Below are positions 1 through 6,543 of a stretch of 12,097 nt of DNA, one piece after another (positions within the stretch are counted from its first letter, which is position 1; the number at the start of each line of letters is the position of its first letter). The position numbers were made by a program, and so were the translations under genes. Under the pieces are notes generated by a model that was not told where the DNA came from, searched no databases, and worked only from the letters and a program-made list of their open reading frames with translations. Origin of the DNA: Actinomycetes bacterium (lineage in GTDB: Bacteria; Actinomycetota; Acidimicrobiia; Acidimicrobiales; RAAP-2); assembly GCA_021826255.1 (NCBI GenBank), contig JAKBAZ010000024.1:1-12097 (forward strand). The letters run 5' to 3'.

Positions 1-2
1 GT

Positions 3-575
3 TGCGCTTCGCCGTCGCTGGGGGGGGGCGTGCTCGTTAGCGCGGTAGTGCCCATCTCGATGGCCGGTGCAAGTTCACTACCGGGTGTTGTTTATTGTGG
101 AATTCCCACGGGATGGAACTTCGTGGCCCACGGATGGAAGACAGTGGCGTACGGAGAAGGGCCGCCGGCCACGAACTACGACAATGGCCCAACGACGGCA
201 ACAGTATCGCTCTCAACATCTCAGTCAACTACGTGGTCATTAACTGCAACGGTCTCAGCGACGGCTCAAGTCGACGCCATTTTCGCGACAGTCAGCGACA
301 CGATTGCGGCTTCCGCTACTCGGAGTTGGACGGATTCGACGACTGCCTCGGCGTCCGTCACTATTTTGCCGTACCACTGGGGAATAATCCAAAAGATTGA
401 TGACTACGAAGACGTGACGGGAATGCTCTCGTACGTTACGGACACTCTCTACGGGTGCCAATACTCCCAACAACAATCGGCGTCGGCGCAGTTTCCACTC
501 CAAGGTTCAGGTGGGACGAACTTCGAATCTACGGGTGCGGCGACGAGCCCCGCTCCTCCGTGGCCTCAGAGGTAA
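3..575 (+). CDS. Secreted Ser/Thr-rich protein, function unknown (5' partial)
   Basis: The reading frame is open to the window's left edge, so the true start is probably outside; a GTG at 30 is the first in-frame start inside. The N-terminal part (LVSAVVPISMAGASS) looks like the hydrophobic core and cleavage region of a signal peptide but lacks a positively charged start, which supports a missing 5' end. The mature part is rich in Ser, Thr and Ala, with a long stretch (roughly residues 50-115 from the GTG) of alternating polar and non-polar residues, as in amphipathic beta-strands. It has only two cysteines, one near the mature N-terminus and one near the C-terminus. It ends with TAA 12 nt before the next gene, which is also secreted, so the two are probably co-transcribed. 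A run of nine G at 20-28 lies in the signal-peptide region. I do not recognise the family. Base composition seems less GC-rich than the genes further right. Confidence 0.6.
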   Translation, partial: CASPSLGGGVLVSAVVPISMAGASSLPGVVYCGIPTGWNFVAHGWKTVAYGEGPPATNYDNGPTTATVSLSTSQSTTWSLTATVSATAQVDAIFATVSDTIAASATRSWTDSTTASASVTILPYHWGIIQKIDDYEDVTGMLSYVTDTLYGCQYSQQQSASAQFPLQGSGGTNFESTGAATSPAPPWPQR

Positions 576-587
576 GAGGAGCCACTC

Positions 588-1019
588 ATGATGAAGGGGA
601 TCATTTCGGCACTGGTCGCTACTGGTTTAAGCGTATCTAGCTCTGCTTCACCTTCAAGGTCACACGTCTACGTGTTACCCACCAAGGCACAAGTACTGAT
701 AAGCCAGCCGGCCTCCGCGCACGTCTACATCAAATGGATTGTGGGTCGCGGGAACTCTCGAGTCTTTCGATTTAGTCCACGAGGACCAGACTTGTATTCC
801 GTCTACTTGGGTTGTGCCGGACCTGGCAGTGTTCAGTTTAAATATGGCGTCCGGGCTTCGACCGGGTGTGGCCGTGGATCCATCATGACGTTTTCTTCGA
901 GCTACCCGTTAAGTGCGATGAAGAGTGGAATTACATTCCGAATCTTCGCGTCACCTTCAATTCGGTGGGAGTTCCAGGTGGACGCCGGTAGAGCAGTTAG
1001 TGCGCTGCCTGGCTTCTAA
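588..1019 (+). CDS. Small secreted protein, function unknown
   Basis: A 143-residue protein starting at ATG 588 (a second ATG follows immediately). A clear ribosome binding site, AAGAGGAG, lies 7 nt upstream, overlapping the end of the preceding gene. The first ~22 residues (MMKGIISALVATGLSVSSS) form a short signal peptide with Lys in the n-region and probable cleavage near SSA-SPS. The mature ~120 residues contain many short beta-prone segments and two cysteines (in YLGCAGPG and STGCGRG), about 18 residues apart, that could form a disulfide; no membrane segment follows the signal. This suggests a small exported beta-sandwich domain, but no known family is recognised. It is very probably translated together with the upstream secreted protein and may act with it outside the cell. 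No convincing terminator follows; the convergent gene ends at 1146. Confidence 0.7.
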   Translation: MMKGIISALVATGLSVSSSASPSRSHVYVLPTKAQVLISQPASAHVYIKWIVGRGNSRVFRFSPRGPDLYSVYLGCAGPGSVQFKYGVRASTGCGRGSIMTFSSSYPLSAMKSGITFRIFASPSIRWEFQVDAGRAVSALPGF

Positions 1020-1145
1020 AGAGTGGGGCCCGACGTTCTCATCAAGAAATAGTCGTTCGAAATCTTCCCAAAGTGAACTTCACGAGTCTGTTTTTGGGTG
1101 AGAGGCACTCTCGTTGGGAGTGATCGGCGACGAACACTCCTCGGA

Positions 1146-1709
1146 CTAGCGAGACGCTCCCGTGGACCAGTTCTTGAGTCCGAGAAGAACAACGAGAAGA
1201 ATGAGGACCACCTGGAGTCCGAGGGCCCAGGGGGAGCGAAGAGTGGACGTGAGGAGAGGGCCGAGGGAGCTCGACTTTGCGGCGTGTGCCCCCGCGACGT
1301 AGACCGAGTACGAAACCATTCGCCCGAGAGCGAAGGCGATGAGAACGGGTCGAAGGCGCACCGTACCCATTACACCGACGGCGACGAAGAGGGCCGACGA
1401 GGAGATGGGAGCGATGAGAAAGAGAATCCAGGTGGCGAAGAGTCGGCCCCGACGTTCGACCAGGCGTTGTCCCGCGGCGGTGACATTCGCGACGTAGCGG
1501 CGAGGAAGGTGGAGGCGTAGTCGTCGGCTCACTATGGCGAGCAGTCCCCGTCCGAGGGTGGCACTCAGCACACCCAAGACGACGAGAGTTACCTCGTTGA
1601 CGTGGTAGCTCCATTCAACGTAGAGCAGGATCGTCCAGGTGGGAGGTGCGAACGCCGGCAGGAGATTGACCGCCGCGACCACCAGTACGAGCCACAGATA
1701 GGGTCCCAC
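1146..1709 (-). CDS. VTT/DedA-like integral membrane protein
   Basis: A 187-residue protein with about four to five hydrophobic segments: near residues 5-22, 24-50, 90-112, 118-140 and a C-terminal one at about 163-180. The block RLFATWILFLIAPISSS followed by a small-residue helix (VAVGVMGTV) and FALGRMVSYSVYVAGA resembles the core of the VTT (SNARE-associated/DedA) domain, in which a Pro-containing re-entrant loop is followed by a Gly-rich helix. The match is by eye, so family assignment is moderate. The DedA superfamily includes lipid scramblases and transporters; the substrate here is unknown. The start is GTG, 21 nt after the stop of the upstream kinase, and no Shine-Dalgarno is visible. 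A TACAGT box sits exactly 6 nt before the GTG, so the gene may have its own leaderless transcript besides riboswitch-controlled read-through from cytX. Confidence 0.7.
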   Translation of the reverse strand: MGPYLWLVLVVAAVNLLPAFAPPTWTILLYVEWSYHVNEVTLVVLGVLSATLGRGLLAIVSRRLRLHLPRRYVANVTAAGQRLVERRGRLFATWILFLIAPISSSALFVAVGVMGTVRLRPVLIAFALGRMVSYSVYVAGAHAAKSSSLGPLLTSTLRSPWALGLQVVLILLVVLLGLKNWSTGASR

Positions 1710-1721
1710 AGAGTCACTGTA
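1710..1721 (-). promoter_or_regulatory. Candidate leaderless promoter (-10 TACAGT) of the VTT-like gene
   Basis: On the minus strand TACAGT (1721-1716) is followed by 6 nt (GACTCT) and then the GTG start. TAnnnT six nucleotides before the start codon is the usual arrangement of leaderless actinobacterial genes. It lies inside the intergenic gap of an otherwise co-directional gene pair. No good -35 element is seen. Confidence 0.45.
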
Positions 1722-1730
1722 AGTCGTCGC

Positions 1731-2873
1731 CTACCAGTCACCTCTGAGAACAATGTCGAGGAGTTCTCGACCGCGGGCGCTGGCGAACCACTCGACGTGG
1801 TCGAGTAAGTAACTCCGGTAGGCCAAATCACGATTGGTGAGCGACCCCGTGACGGCGGCGAAGTATTCAACTTCGGAGAGCGCGAACTCGACGTGCACAA
1901 CCGGGAGCAGCGTAGCCAGTACTTCGCGGTCGCTCCCGCGAAGCGGTCGCCGGGCGTGGTAGCCCGAGAGCAGGGCGCGAAGCGAGTCCTCGTCAACACT
2001 CGTCTCGCCTCGTCCGGCGGCGTCGAGCCAGTCGACGACGGCCCGTTCGATGGCGAGGGCCACGTCGCGCAGGGCGAAGGTCCGGTTGGCGAGACTGAGG
2101 TCGATGACGCTCGCCACCTCGCCCGTCTGATCCCATGTCAGATTGGACGGATGCCAGTCGCCGTGGGTCCAGAGCGCGCGCTCTTCCATGGTCGCCTCAC
2201 GCGCTCGAGAGAGAGGGTCGAGGAGGATGGCGGCGAGGTCCTCGAAGTAGGAGAACTCCGACAACCCGAGGGCGAGACCCGGGCGCGTACTTACGAGTTC
2301 GCTCAAGGTCTCGAAGGGATCGACACTCGTCAACAAGTCGGTCGAGTCCACCAGTACCGACCAGGGAGTTGCGGGCTCGAAGAAGCCCTCACTAGCCTCG
2401 TGGAATCGAGCGAGCGCCGCTCCGGCGTGACCGGCGTCGACCGGGGAGTGGTAGGGCAGCCAGGACGCCACGTCGGCGTAGCGGTCCTCACCCTTCGCAA
2501 TGTCGAAGACCTCGTAGAGGTACTCGCCGCGCCGAGTCACGCTCGTTCCGTCGTCTCGTCGATGAACTCGCGGAGTCTCCACTCCGCGAGATCGCAGATA
2601 GTCGCTGAAGCGGTGTTCGAGGCGGAGGCGACCGTCATCGCGGACGGCGTGGTGGTGACGTTTGACGAACACGTGCGTGTCCCCGACTCGTACGCGCGCA
2701 CTCGTGGACATGGGTCGAGGTGAGTGCCACGAGACTTGGGCAGTGGCTCGCCCGAGTCCGGGGAGATCACTCAACACCGCGGTGAGTTCCTCCGAGGTGA
2801 GCGCGGGCCAGTCCGGCGCCGCGTCGTCCAGAGTCATTCCGTGAACGACGGACCCGAGTTCGATCCTGGTCAC
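1731..2873 (-). CDS. APH-fold small-molecule kinase (phosphotransferase family), possibly thiamine-precursor salvage
   Basis: About 380 residues from the GTG at 2873, whose GTGA overlaps the stop of cytX by 4 nt; an alternative ATG at 2837 gives 368 residues. Neither has a clear Shine-Dalgarno, so the overlap favours coupled translation from GTG. Hallmarks of the aminoglycoside/choline kinase-like fold are visible: a candidate ATP-binding lysine in VFVKRHH (about residue 71), the Brenner catalytic motif WTHGDWHPSNLTW (His237, Asp239, Asn244), and the metal-binding Asp of the DFG-equivalent VIDLS (Asp258). Length and architecture are normal for the family. Substrates in this family range from aminoglycosides to choline, homoserine, methylthioribose and thiamine (E. 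coli ThiK). Because it is coupled to a TPP-riboswitch-controlled pyrimidine permease, phosphorylation of hydroxymethylpyrimidine or thiamine is a reasonable inference, but the specificity cannot be read from sequence. Confidence 0.8.
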   Translation of the reverse strand: MTRIELGSVVHGMTLDDAAPDWPALTSEELTAVLSDLPGLGRATAQVSWHSPRPMSTSARVRVGDTHVFVKRHHHAVRDDGRLRLEHRFSDYLRSRGVETPRVHRRDDGTSVTRRGEYLYEVFDIAKGEDRYADVASWLPYHSPVDAGHAGAALARFHEASEGFFEPATPWSVLVDSTDLLTSVDPFETLSELVSTRPGLALGLSEFSYFEDLAAILLDPLSRAREATMEERALWTHGDWHPSNLTWDQTGEVASVIDLSLANRTFALRDVALAIERAVVDWLDAAGRGETSVDEDSLRALLSGYHARRPLRGSDREVLATLLPVVHVEFALSEVEYFAAVTGSLTNRDLAYRSYLLDHVEWFASARGRELLDIVLRGDW

Positions 2874-4231
2874 GAACGAGGTGACGTGGCGCGCCGGCTG
2901 AGTGGGGCGACGAGAGCGGTCACGATCCCCGATGTGAGGAACGAGAGGAGCGACGCCGACATCCAGGGTTGGGTGTGCCAGTGCAGCGCGGTGGCGACGT
3001 GAGTCCACATGGTGACCCACCACCCGATGTAGCCGGGATTAATGAGTTGGTAGATCACGAAACCGGCGAGCCAGGCGACGACCATCGACCACCGGGTCGG
3101 GGTGGGGGCGAGAACCCGAAACCGGGAGCCGACAAAGAAGTCCACCACGAAGACGGCGGTGAGAGGGACGAACACCGAGCCGAGCAGAATCAGAAAGTTC
3201 TCGTAGTCGGAGATGTTGATGGCGAGGGCGAGCACCGTGGTGAGCACACTCACGATCACGGCCAGCACTCGACGATCCCAACGGGGCCGCACGTTTTGCG
3301 TGGAGACGACCGTGGAGTAGACGTCGGCGAACGACTGGTCTAATTCGCGTGCGGCGAGAATCGCGAAACCCACCGAGCCGAGGGGAACGGCGATGAAAGC
3401 GCCGTAGATGTCGTTTGGAGATTTGGCGACGGTGACGAGGGCGATGAGTCCGATGACGTAGCAGAGGGTTTGGGTGACCCCGTAACCCACGAAGGCCCCC
3501 CAGAAGGACACGGCGCTCGATCGGGAGTGTCGAGTGTAGTCGGCCGCTAGTGGAGCGAAGGAGATAGCCGCCGCCACCACGGTGTCGGTCGCCACCCAAA
3601 AACCGCTCCAGGTGCCCCGGGTGAGAGAGGGGAGGGGGTGGCGGAGCATTTCGACGAGCAGGTAGAGCAAGACAACACTCACTGCGGGGGTGGCGACACG
3701 TCGGAGGAGCCGAATGGCGCCGAGGGGTCGCAAGGTCAAGAGTCCCGTCACCACTCCCGCGATGATGACGTAGGCGGTGCGGGGAAGTGAGGGGGCGACC
3801 ACGTGGGCGGCGGTTGCGATGGTGACGAGTTCGAAGATTCCCCAACCGAAGAGTTGAATGACGTTGATGATGGTGGGTAGGTAGGAGAGTCGGGTTCCGA
3901 GTAGCCCTCGAAGCAGCACCATCGCCGGGGCGCCGGTCCGCACGCCGGCGACGCCGGCGGCGGCGATGGCGAGAGAGCCGAGGACGGTACCGAGAAGAAT
4001 CGACACCAGGGCCGCCACCACGGACAAGGTGGGGGTTCCCGATCCGTTGGGTTGGAGAACGAAAATGGCGCCGGTGAAACCGAGCAAACTGACTCCGAGA
4101 TTGCCCCAGAGTCCAAACTGGTCGTAGACCCCGAGGGACTGGGGCACCGGTTCGGTCAGGGTCTTCGCCACCTCCGAGTGGGTGTCCCCCGAGACGATGG
4201 TGAATGACGAGAGGTCGTCGGTGGTACTCAT
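2870..4231 (-). CDS. cytX: NCS1-family nucleobase:cation symporter, probable hydroxymethylpyrimidine permease
   Basis: A 453-residue inner-membrane protein with a soluble N-terminus (about 40 residues) and about twelve hydrophobic helices. The sequence YDQFGLWGNLGVSLLGF at the first helix is typical of NCS1 (cytosine/purine/thiamine) permeases, as are the later PLAADYTRH segment and ISDYENFLILLGSVFVPL near helices 9-10. Family members import nucleobases or related compounds with Na+ or H+. The TPP riboswitch directly upstream points to thiamine-related cargo: CytX proteins under such control are assigned hydroxymethylpyrimidine, the pyrimidine precursor of thiamine. The ATG at 4231 has a very strong Shine-Dalgarno, AAGGAGGAG, placed within the 3' end of the riboswitch. 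It heads a minus-strand operon with the kinase (4-nt overlap) and the VTT-like protein. Thiamine itself as substrate is the main alternative. Confidence 0.88.
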   Translation of the reverse strand: MSTTDDLSSFTIVSGDTHSEVAKTLTEPVPQSLGVYDQFGLWGNLGVSLLGFTGAIFVLQPNGSGTPTLSVVAALVSILLGTVLGSLAIAAAGVAGVRTGAPAMVLLRGLLGTRLSYLPTIINVIQLFGWGIFELVTIATAAHVVAPSLPRTAYVIIAGVVTGLLTLRPLGAIRLLRRVATPAVSVVLLYLLVEMLRHPLPSLTRGTWSGFWVATDTVVAAAISFAPLAADYTRHSRSSAVSFWGAFVGYGVTQTLCYVIGLIALVTVAKSPNDIYGAFIAVPLGSVGFAILAARELDQSFADVYSTVVSTQNVRPRWDRRVLAVIVSVLTTVLALAINISDYENFLILLGSVFVPLTAVFVVDFFVGSRFRVLAPTPTRWSMVVAWLAGFVIYQLINPGYIGWWVTMWTHVATALHWHTQPWMSASLLSFLTSGIVTALVAPLSRRATSPRS

Positions 4232-4235
4232 TACT

Positions 4236-4340
4236 CCTCCTTACGCCGGCATTACCCGCACAAGTTCGTCGGTCGGTGATGGCGGCGACGAAGTCGCGTC
4301 AATCACCCTCTCAGCCCGGTTCTCCCGAGCTCCCGTTGGT
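4236..4340 (-). promoter_or_regulatory. TPP riboswitch (THI element) controlling cytX
   Basis: Read on the minus strand, the leader contains the conserved parts of the thiamine pyrophosphate aptamer in order: the P3 hairpin with ACCGGG followed by CTGAGA (4314-4309); a variable P3a stem (GGTGAT near 4307 pairing with ATCACC, with an inner GCGAC/GTCGC hairpin); GAACTTGTGCGGGTAATGCC (the GAACCUGAU...GGUAAUGCC block); and GGCGTAAGGAG at the end. The cytX Shine-Dalgarno (AAGGAGGAG, 4242-4234) forms the 3' edge, so TPP binding most likely blocks ribosome access rather than terminating transcription; no U-rich terminator separates aptamer and gene. Outer P1 pairing was not resolved by eye. Confidence 0.92.
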
Positions 4341-4406
4341 TATGTGAGCCTGACCCTAGCACCCCGGACAACCCCGACGTCGAATTATGTGATCGTTGGC
4401 TCACAT
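4340..4406. repeat. Clustered TTATGTGA / TCACAT half-sites upstream of the cytX riboswitch
   Basis: ATGTGA and TCACAT form a palindrome with an 8-nt spacer (4387-4406), and a second direct copy of TTATGTGA lies at 4340-4347 (the first at 4385-4392). In addition ATGTGAGCC (4342-4350) is the exact reverse complement of GGCTCACAT (4398-4406). The copies bracket the candidate cytX -10 box. They could be an operator for a dimeric regulator or alternative stem-loops downstream of the anti-sigma gene. Confidence 0.5.
4353..4361 (-). promoter_or_regulatory. Candidate extended -10 promoter of the cytX operon
   Basis: The minus strand reads TGC followed by TAGGGT (4358-4353), an extended -10 element. 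It would start a transcript near 4346, just upstream of the riboswitch. The -35 region (GACGTC about 17 nt upstream) is a poor match, so this is tentative. Confidence 0.35.
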
Positions 4407-4425
4407 GAAGTGAAGCGAGAGGTCG

Positions 4426-4692
4426 CTACTCCTCGTGGGAGGCGTCGCCGCGGTAGTGGCGAAAGACGTCGACGAGATCCGCGAGGGCGGTGGGCTCAAT
4501 GTCGTCCGGCCCAATGGATCCGCTGGCCGCAATGGTCAGGCGCATTTGGGCGAGGTAGGTCTGACAGGGCCCACAGACGGCAAGATGCTTCTCCAAACGT
4601 CGTCGGTTTTTCGACGAGAGGGTCCCGTCGATGTAGTCGCTCATGAGTTCGACGGCCTCTTGACACACCACCGGGTGTTGACGCCACATCAC
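4426..4692 (-). CDS. Zinc-binding anti-sigma factor (ZAS type), soluble
   Basis: An 88-residue protein whose GTG start overlaps the sigma factor stop (GTGA), with GGGAGG upstream as Shine-Dalgarno; an ATG one codon later is the alternative. It shows the anti-sigma zinc-finger pattern: Cys10 in VVCQEAVEL, then YIDGTL, then RRLEKHLAVCGPC with His36, Cys40 and Cys43 (the H-x3-C-x2-C motif). In this family the zinc domain wraps around the sigma factor and keeps it from RNA polymerase; some members release it when the cysteines are oxidised. There is no membrane segment, so sensing would be cytoplasmic. The acidic C-terminal tail (~35 residues) has no recognised domain. Its sigma partner is the gene just upstream. 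Confidence 0.9.
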   Translation of the reverse strand: MMWRQHPVVCQEAVELMSDYIDGTLSSKNRRRLEKHLAVCGPCQTYLAQMRLTIAASGSIGPDDIEPTALADLVDVFRHYRGDASHEE

Positions 4693-5285
4693 GATGGACG
4701 CACCTCCCAGTTCGCCTCGACGTCCGCGCGCACGCGCGAACGGCCTCGATGAAGTATGACCCTCACGTTAGCCTCGCTTAACTCCAACAGCTCCGCCACT
4801 TCAGCGGTGGAGAATCCTTCGACATCGCGCAGGGTCACGACCGCCTGGTGGGGCTCGGGAAGTCGAGCGATGGCCTGACGCACCAGAGTGAGCAGCGGCT
4901 GGTTAGCGAGTCGATCGTCGACGGACTCGGTGAAGGGGATGGGTGGATCGCACCACACGCCACGTTCGTCGAATCGAGAGGCCGCCACGGCACGCTCGTC
5001 GGTGAGGTCGACGGGAAGAGAGCGGTGCTCGCGTTCTCCCGAGGAGCGAGCGCGATTGACGAGAATCCGCAGGATCCACGTCTTTAACGACGAGCGGCGC
5101 TCGAAATCCTTAAGGCCCCGCAGGACGGCAATCCAGGTGTCCTGGACGACGTCTTCAGCGCTGGCGGCGCTTCGTACGTAGTAGCGAGCGACGCGAACGA
5201 GGGTGAGGTGATACCTCGTCACCAGGTCCCTAAAGGCCGCCTCATCGCCCTCGAGGAGGCGATCCACCAAGTCGAGGTCGCTCAC
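4689..5285 (-). CDS. ECF-family RNA polymerase sigma factor
   Basis: A 198-residue sigma factor with only regions 2 and 4. Region 2 spans about residues 8-80 (FRDLVTRYHLTLVRVARYYV, then AEDVVQDTWIAVLRGL and SLKTWILRILVNRAR, which bind core polymerase and the -10 element). A linker of about 45 residues with WCDPP follows, then region 4 at about 128-185, a helix-turn-helix with AIARLPEPHQAVVTLRDVEG and FSTAEVAELLELSEANVRVILHR-type sequence that reads the -35. Length is normal for the group. The GTG start has no Shine-Dalgarno; instead TACCAT lies 6 nt before it, suggesting leaderless expression. It is followed by its anti-sigma factor with a 4-nt overlap, and it faces a divergent secreted beta-propeller gene across 87 bp, a plausible target. 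Confidence 0.95.
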   Translation of the reverse strand: MSDLDLVDRLLEGDEAAFRDLVTRYHLTLVRVARYYVRSAASAEDVVQDTWIAVLRGLKDFERRSSLKTWILRILVNRARSSGEREHRSLPVDLTDERAVAASRFDERGVWCDPPIPFTESVDDRLANQPLLTLVRQAIARLPEPHQAVVTLRDVEGFSTAEVAELLELSEANVRVILHRGRSRVRADVEANWEVRPS

Positions 5286-5297
5286 GAGACCATGGTA
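5286..5297 (-). promoter_or_regulatory. Candidate leaderless promoter (-10 TACCAT) of the ECF sigma gene
   Basis: On the minus strand TACCAT (5297-5292) is followed by GGTCTC (6 nt) and the GTG start at 5285. This matches TAnnnT-N6-RTG. No Shine-Dalgarno is visible upstream of the start. Confidence 0.5.
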
Positions 5298-5301
5298 GCG
5301 A

Positions 5302-5334
5302 GCGGACTGTAACGCTTTGGTGGGTGGGCGGACT
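5302..5334 (+). repeat. GCGGACT direct repeat in the sigma/lactonase divergent region
   Basis: GCGGACT occurs at 5302-5308 and again at 5328-5334, 26 bp apart, with TGTAACG (5308-5314) between. The 87-bp gap must hold promoters for both divergent genes. TGTAAC followed about 16 nt later by CGGAC could be an ECF-type -35/-10 pair reading toward 5373, but this is speculative. Confidence 0.35.
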
Positions 5335-5372
5335 ACAGAGAGGCAACTGTGCCACGAACCGAGGAGAACCTC

Positions 5373-6509
5373 ATGAAACTGTCCACATCACTTCGATCCC
5401 TCGCCGCCGCGTCCCTCGTGGTCGGTGTCGGCGTCGCGACGAGTCTCGCCGCCGGTGCGGATGCACCCCGCGACAACGCGCACGCTCTGTTTGTGCTCAC
5501 CGATAACGCTGGGTCGAACAGCGTGTTGAGTTACGCCCGTTCGTCAGACGGTTCGGTTGCTCTCGCTGGTACGTACGCCACCGGGGGGCTCGGGGCAGTG
5601 GCCGCGGGTGCGGTGGCAGATCCTCTGGCGAGCCAGGGGGGCTTGGCCCTCGTGAACGGTGGGCGCGAATTGATCGCCGTCAACCCCGGGAGTAACACCA
5701 TCAGCGTCTTTGGAGTCGACGGAACGCACCTCTACCTCCAGCAGCAGTTATCGAGTGGGGGGCTCTTCCCCAACTCGGTCGCATCCTCCGGTGATCTGGT
5801 GGCCGTGTTGAACGCCGGCGGGGCGGGTTCGGTCGCTGAATTTCGAGTTCGTGACGGATGGTTGCACCCCCTGCGCAACCAGGTTCGCTCCCTCGGGTTG
5901 TCGAACACTCCGGTCCCGAACTTCCTGCGGGCTCCGGGCCAAGTGGGTTACACCCCCGACGGAAGCCACTTGGTGGTCACCACCAAGTTGTCGACCAACG
6001 CCTTCGACGTGTTCTCCGTTGGCGACGACGGCCAGCTGGGTGCCTCCCCGACGGTGACACCAGCTCTCAACGCCGTTCCGTTCGCCTTCAACTTTGACGC
6101 GGCGGGCCACCTGGTGAGCGCCGAGGCGTCGACGAGTTCGGTGAGCACCTACGTGGTTAACGCCGACGGTTCGCTGACGCCGATTGGCACCGTGAGCGAT
6201 GGAGCGAAGGCTCTGTGCTGGATCTCTTCGGCCAACGGCTACGTCTTCGGCGATAACGCGGGCAGCGCCTCGGTGAGTTCGTTCAGCGAGTCCGCGTCGG
6301 GAGCCCCGACACTGGTCGCGGCGAGTGCCGCCACCGCCCACGCCGGTACTACCGACTCGACGGTGTCGCCCGATGGAACCACTCTCTACGTGGAGAGCGG
6401 GGGAGCTGGCACGCTCGACGTCTACCAGATTGGTGCCCAGGGATCACTGACCCCCGTGGAAACCCTCTTCAACATCCCCGTCGCCTCGGAGGGGATTGTC
6501 GCGAGCTAA
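5373..6509 (+). CDS. Secreted beta-propeller protein, lactonase-like (3-carboxymuconate cyclase / YkgB-type fold)
   Basis: A 378-residue protein starting at ATG 5373 with a good Shine-Dalgarno (GAGGAG, 6 nt spacing); an upstream in-frame GTG at 5349 would put the binding site inside the gene and is rejected. A signal peptide is clear: MKLSTSLRSLAAASLVV, then a small-residue region ending near AAGADA, so the product is exported. The rest is a series of repeats of the kind SNSVLSYARSSDGSVALAGT, SNTISVFGVDG, GSVAEFRVRDG, TNAFDVFSVGDDGQL, SSVSTYVVNADGSL and GTLDVYQIGAQGSL, each with a VxxY/F-xxxxDG strand-turn unit, about one per propeller blade, as in the lactonase family. Family members include 6-phosphogluconolactonase and muconolactone-forming enzymes, but an exported member with no visible catalytic signature may simply bind ligands or surfaces. 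It is divergent from an ECF sigma/anti-sigma pair and may be its target. Confidence 0.85.
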   Translation: MKLSTSLRSLAAASLVVGVGVATSLAAGADAPRDNAHALFVLTDNAGSNSVLSYARSSDGSVALAGTYATGGLGAVAAGAVADPLASQGGLALVNGGRELIAVNPGSNTISVFGVDGTHLYLQQQLSSGGLFPNSVASSGDLVAVLNAGGAGSVAEFRVRDGWLHPLRNQVRSLGLSNTPVPNFLRAPGQVGYTPDGSHLVVTTKLSTNAFDVFSVGDDGQLGASPTVTPALNAVPFAFNFDAAGHLVSAEASTSSVSTYVVNADGSLTPIGTVSDGAKALCWISSANGYVFGDNAGSASVSSFSESASGAPTLVAASAATAHAGTTDSTVSPDGTTLYVESGGAGTLDVYQIGAQGSLTPVETLFNIPVASEGIVAS

Positions 6510-6543
6510 TCCCACACTTCCTCGACAGTACGACTCGCCGAAC

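Noticed and set aside
1106..1122. CACTC/GAGTG hairpin as a terminator between the convergent genes
   Set aside because: The stem is only 5 bp with a 7-nt loop and no U-run on either strand.
1042..1614. 190-codon minus-strand ORF overlapping the VTT-like gene
   Set aside because: Arg/Ser/Pro-rich composition typical of a shifted frame; the other frame has membrane segments and a promoter-linked start.
1893..2723. 276-codon plus-strand ORF opposite the kinase
   Set aside because: The minus-strand frame carries the conserved kinase motifs; the antisense frame is low-complexity Arg/Val/Glu-rich, a GC-rich shadow.
3039..3845. 268-codon minus-strand ORF inside cytX in another frame
   Set aside because: It is an Arg/His/Pro-rich shadow of the permease gene, which has clear transmembrane pattern and a riboswitch-linked start.
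5748..6341. 197-codon minus-strand ORF inside the beta-propeller gene
   Set aside because: Antisense shadow; the plus frame has a signal peptide, ribosome binding site and propeller repeats.
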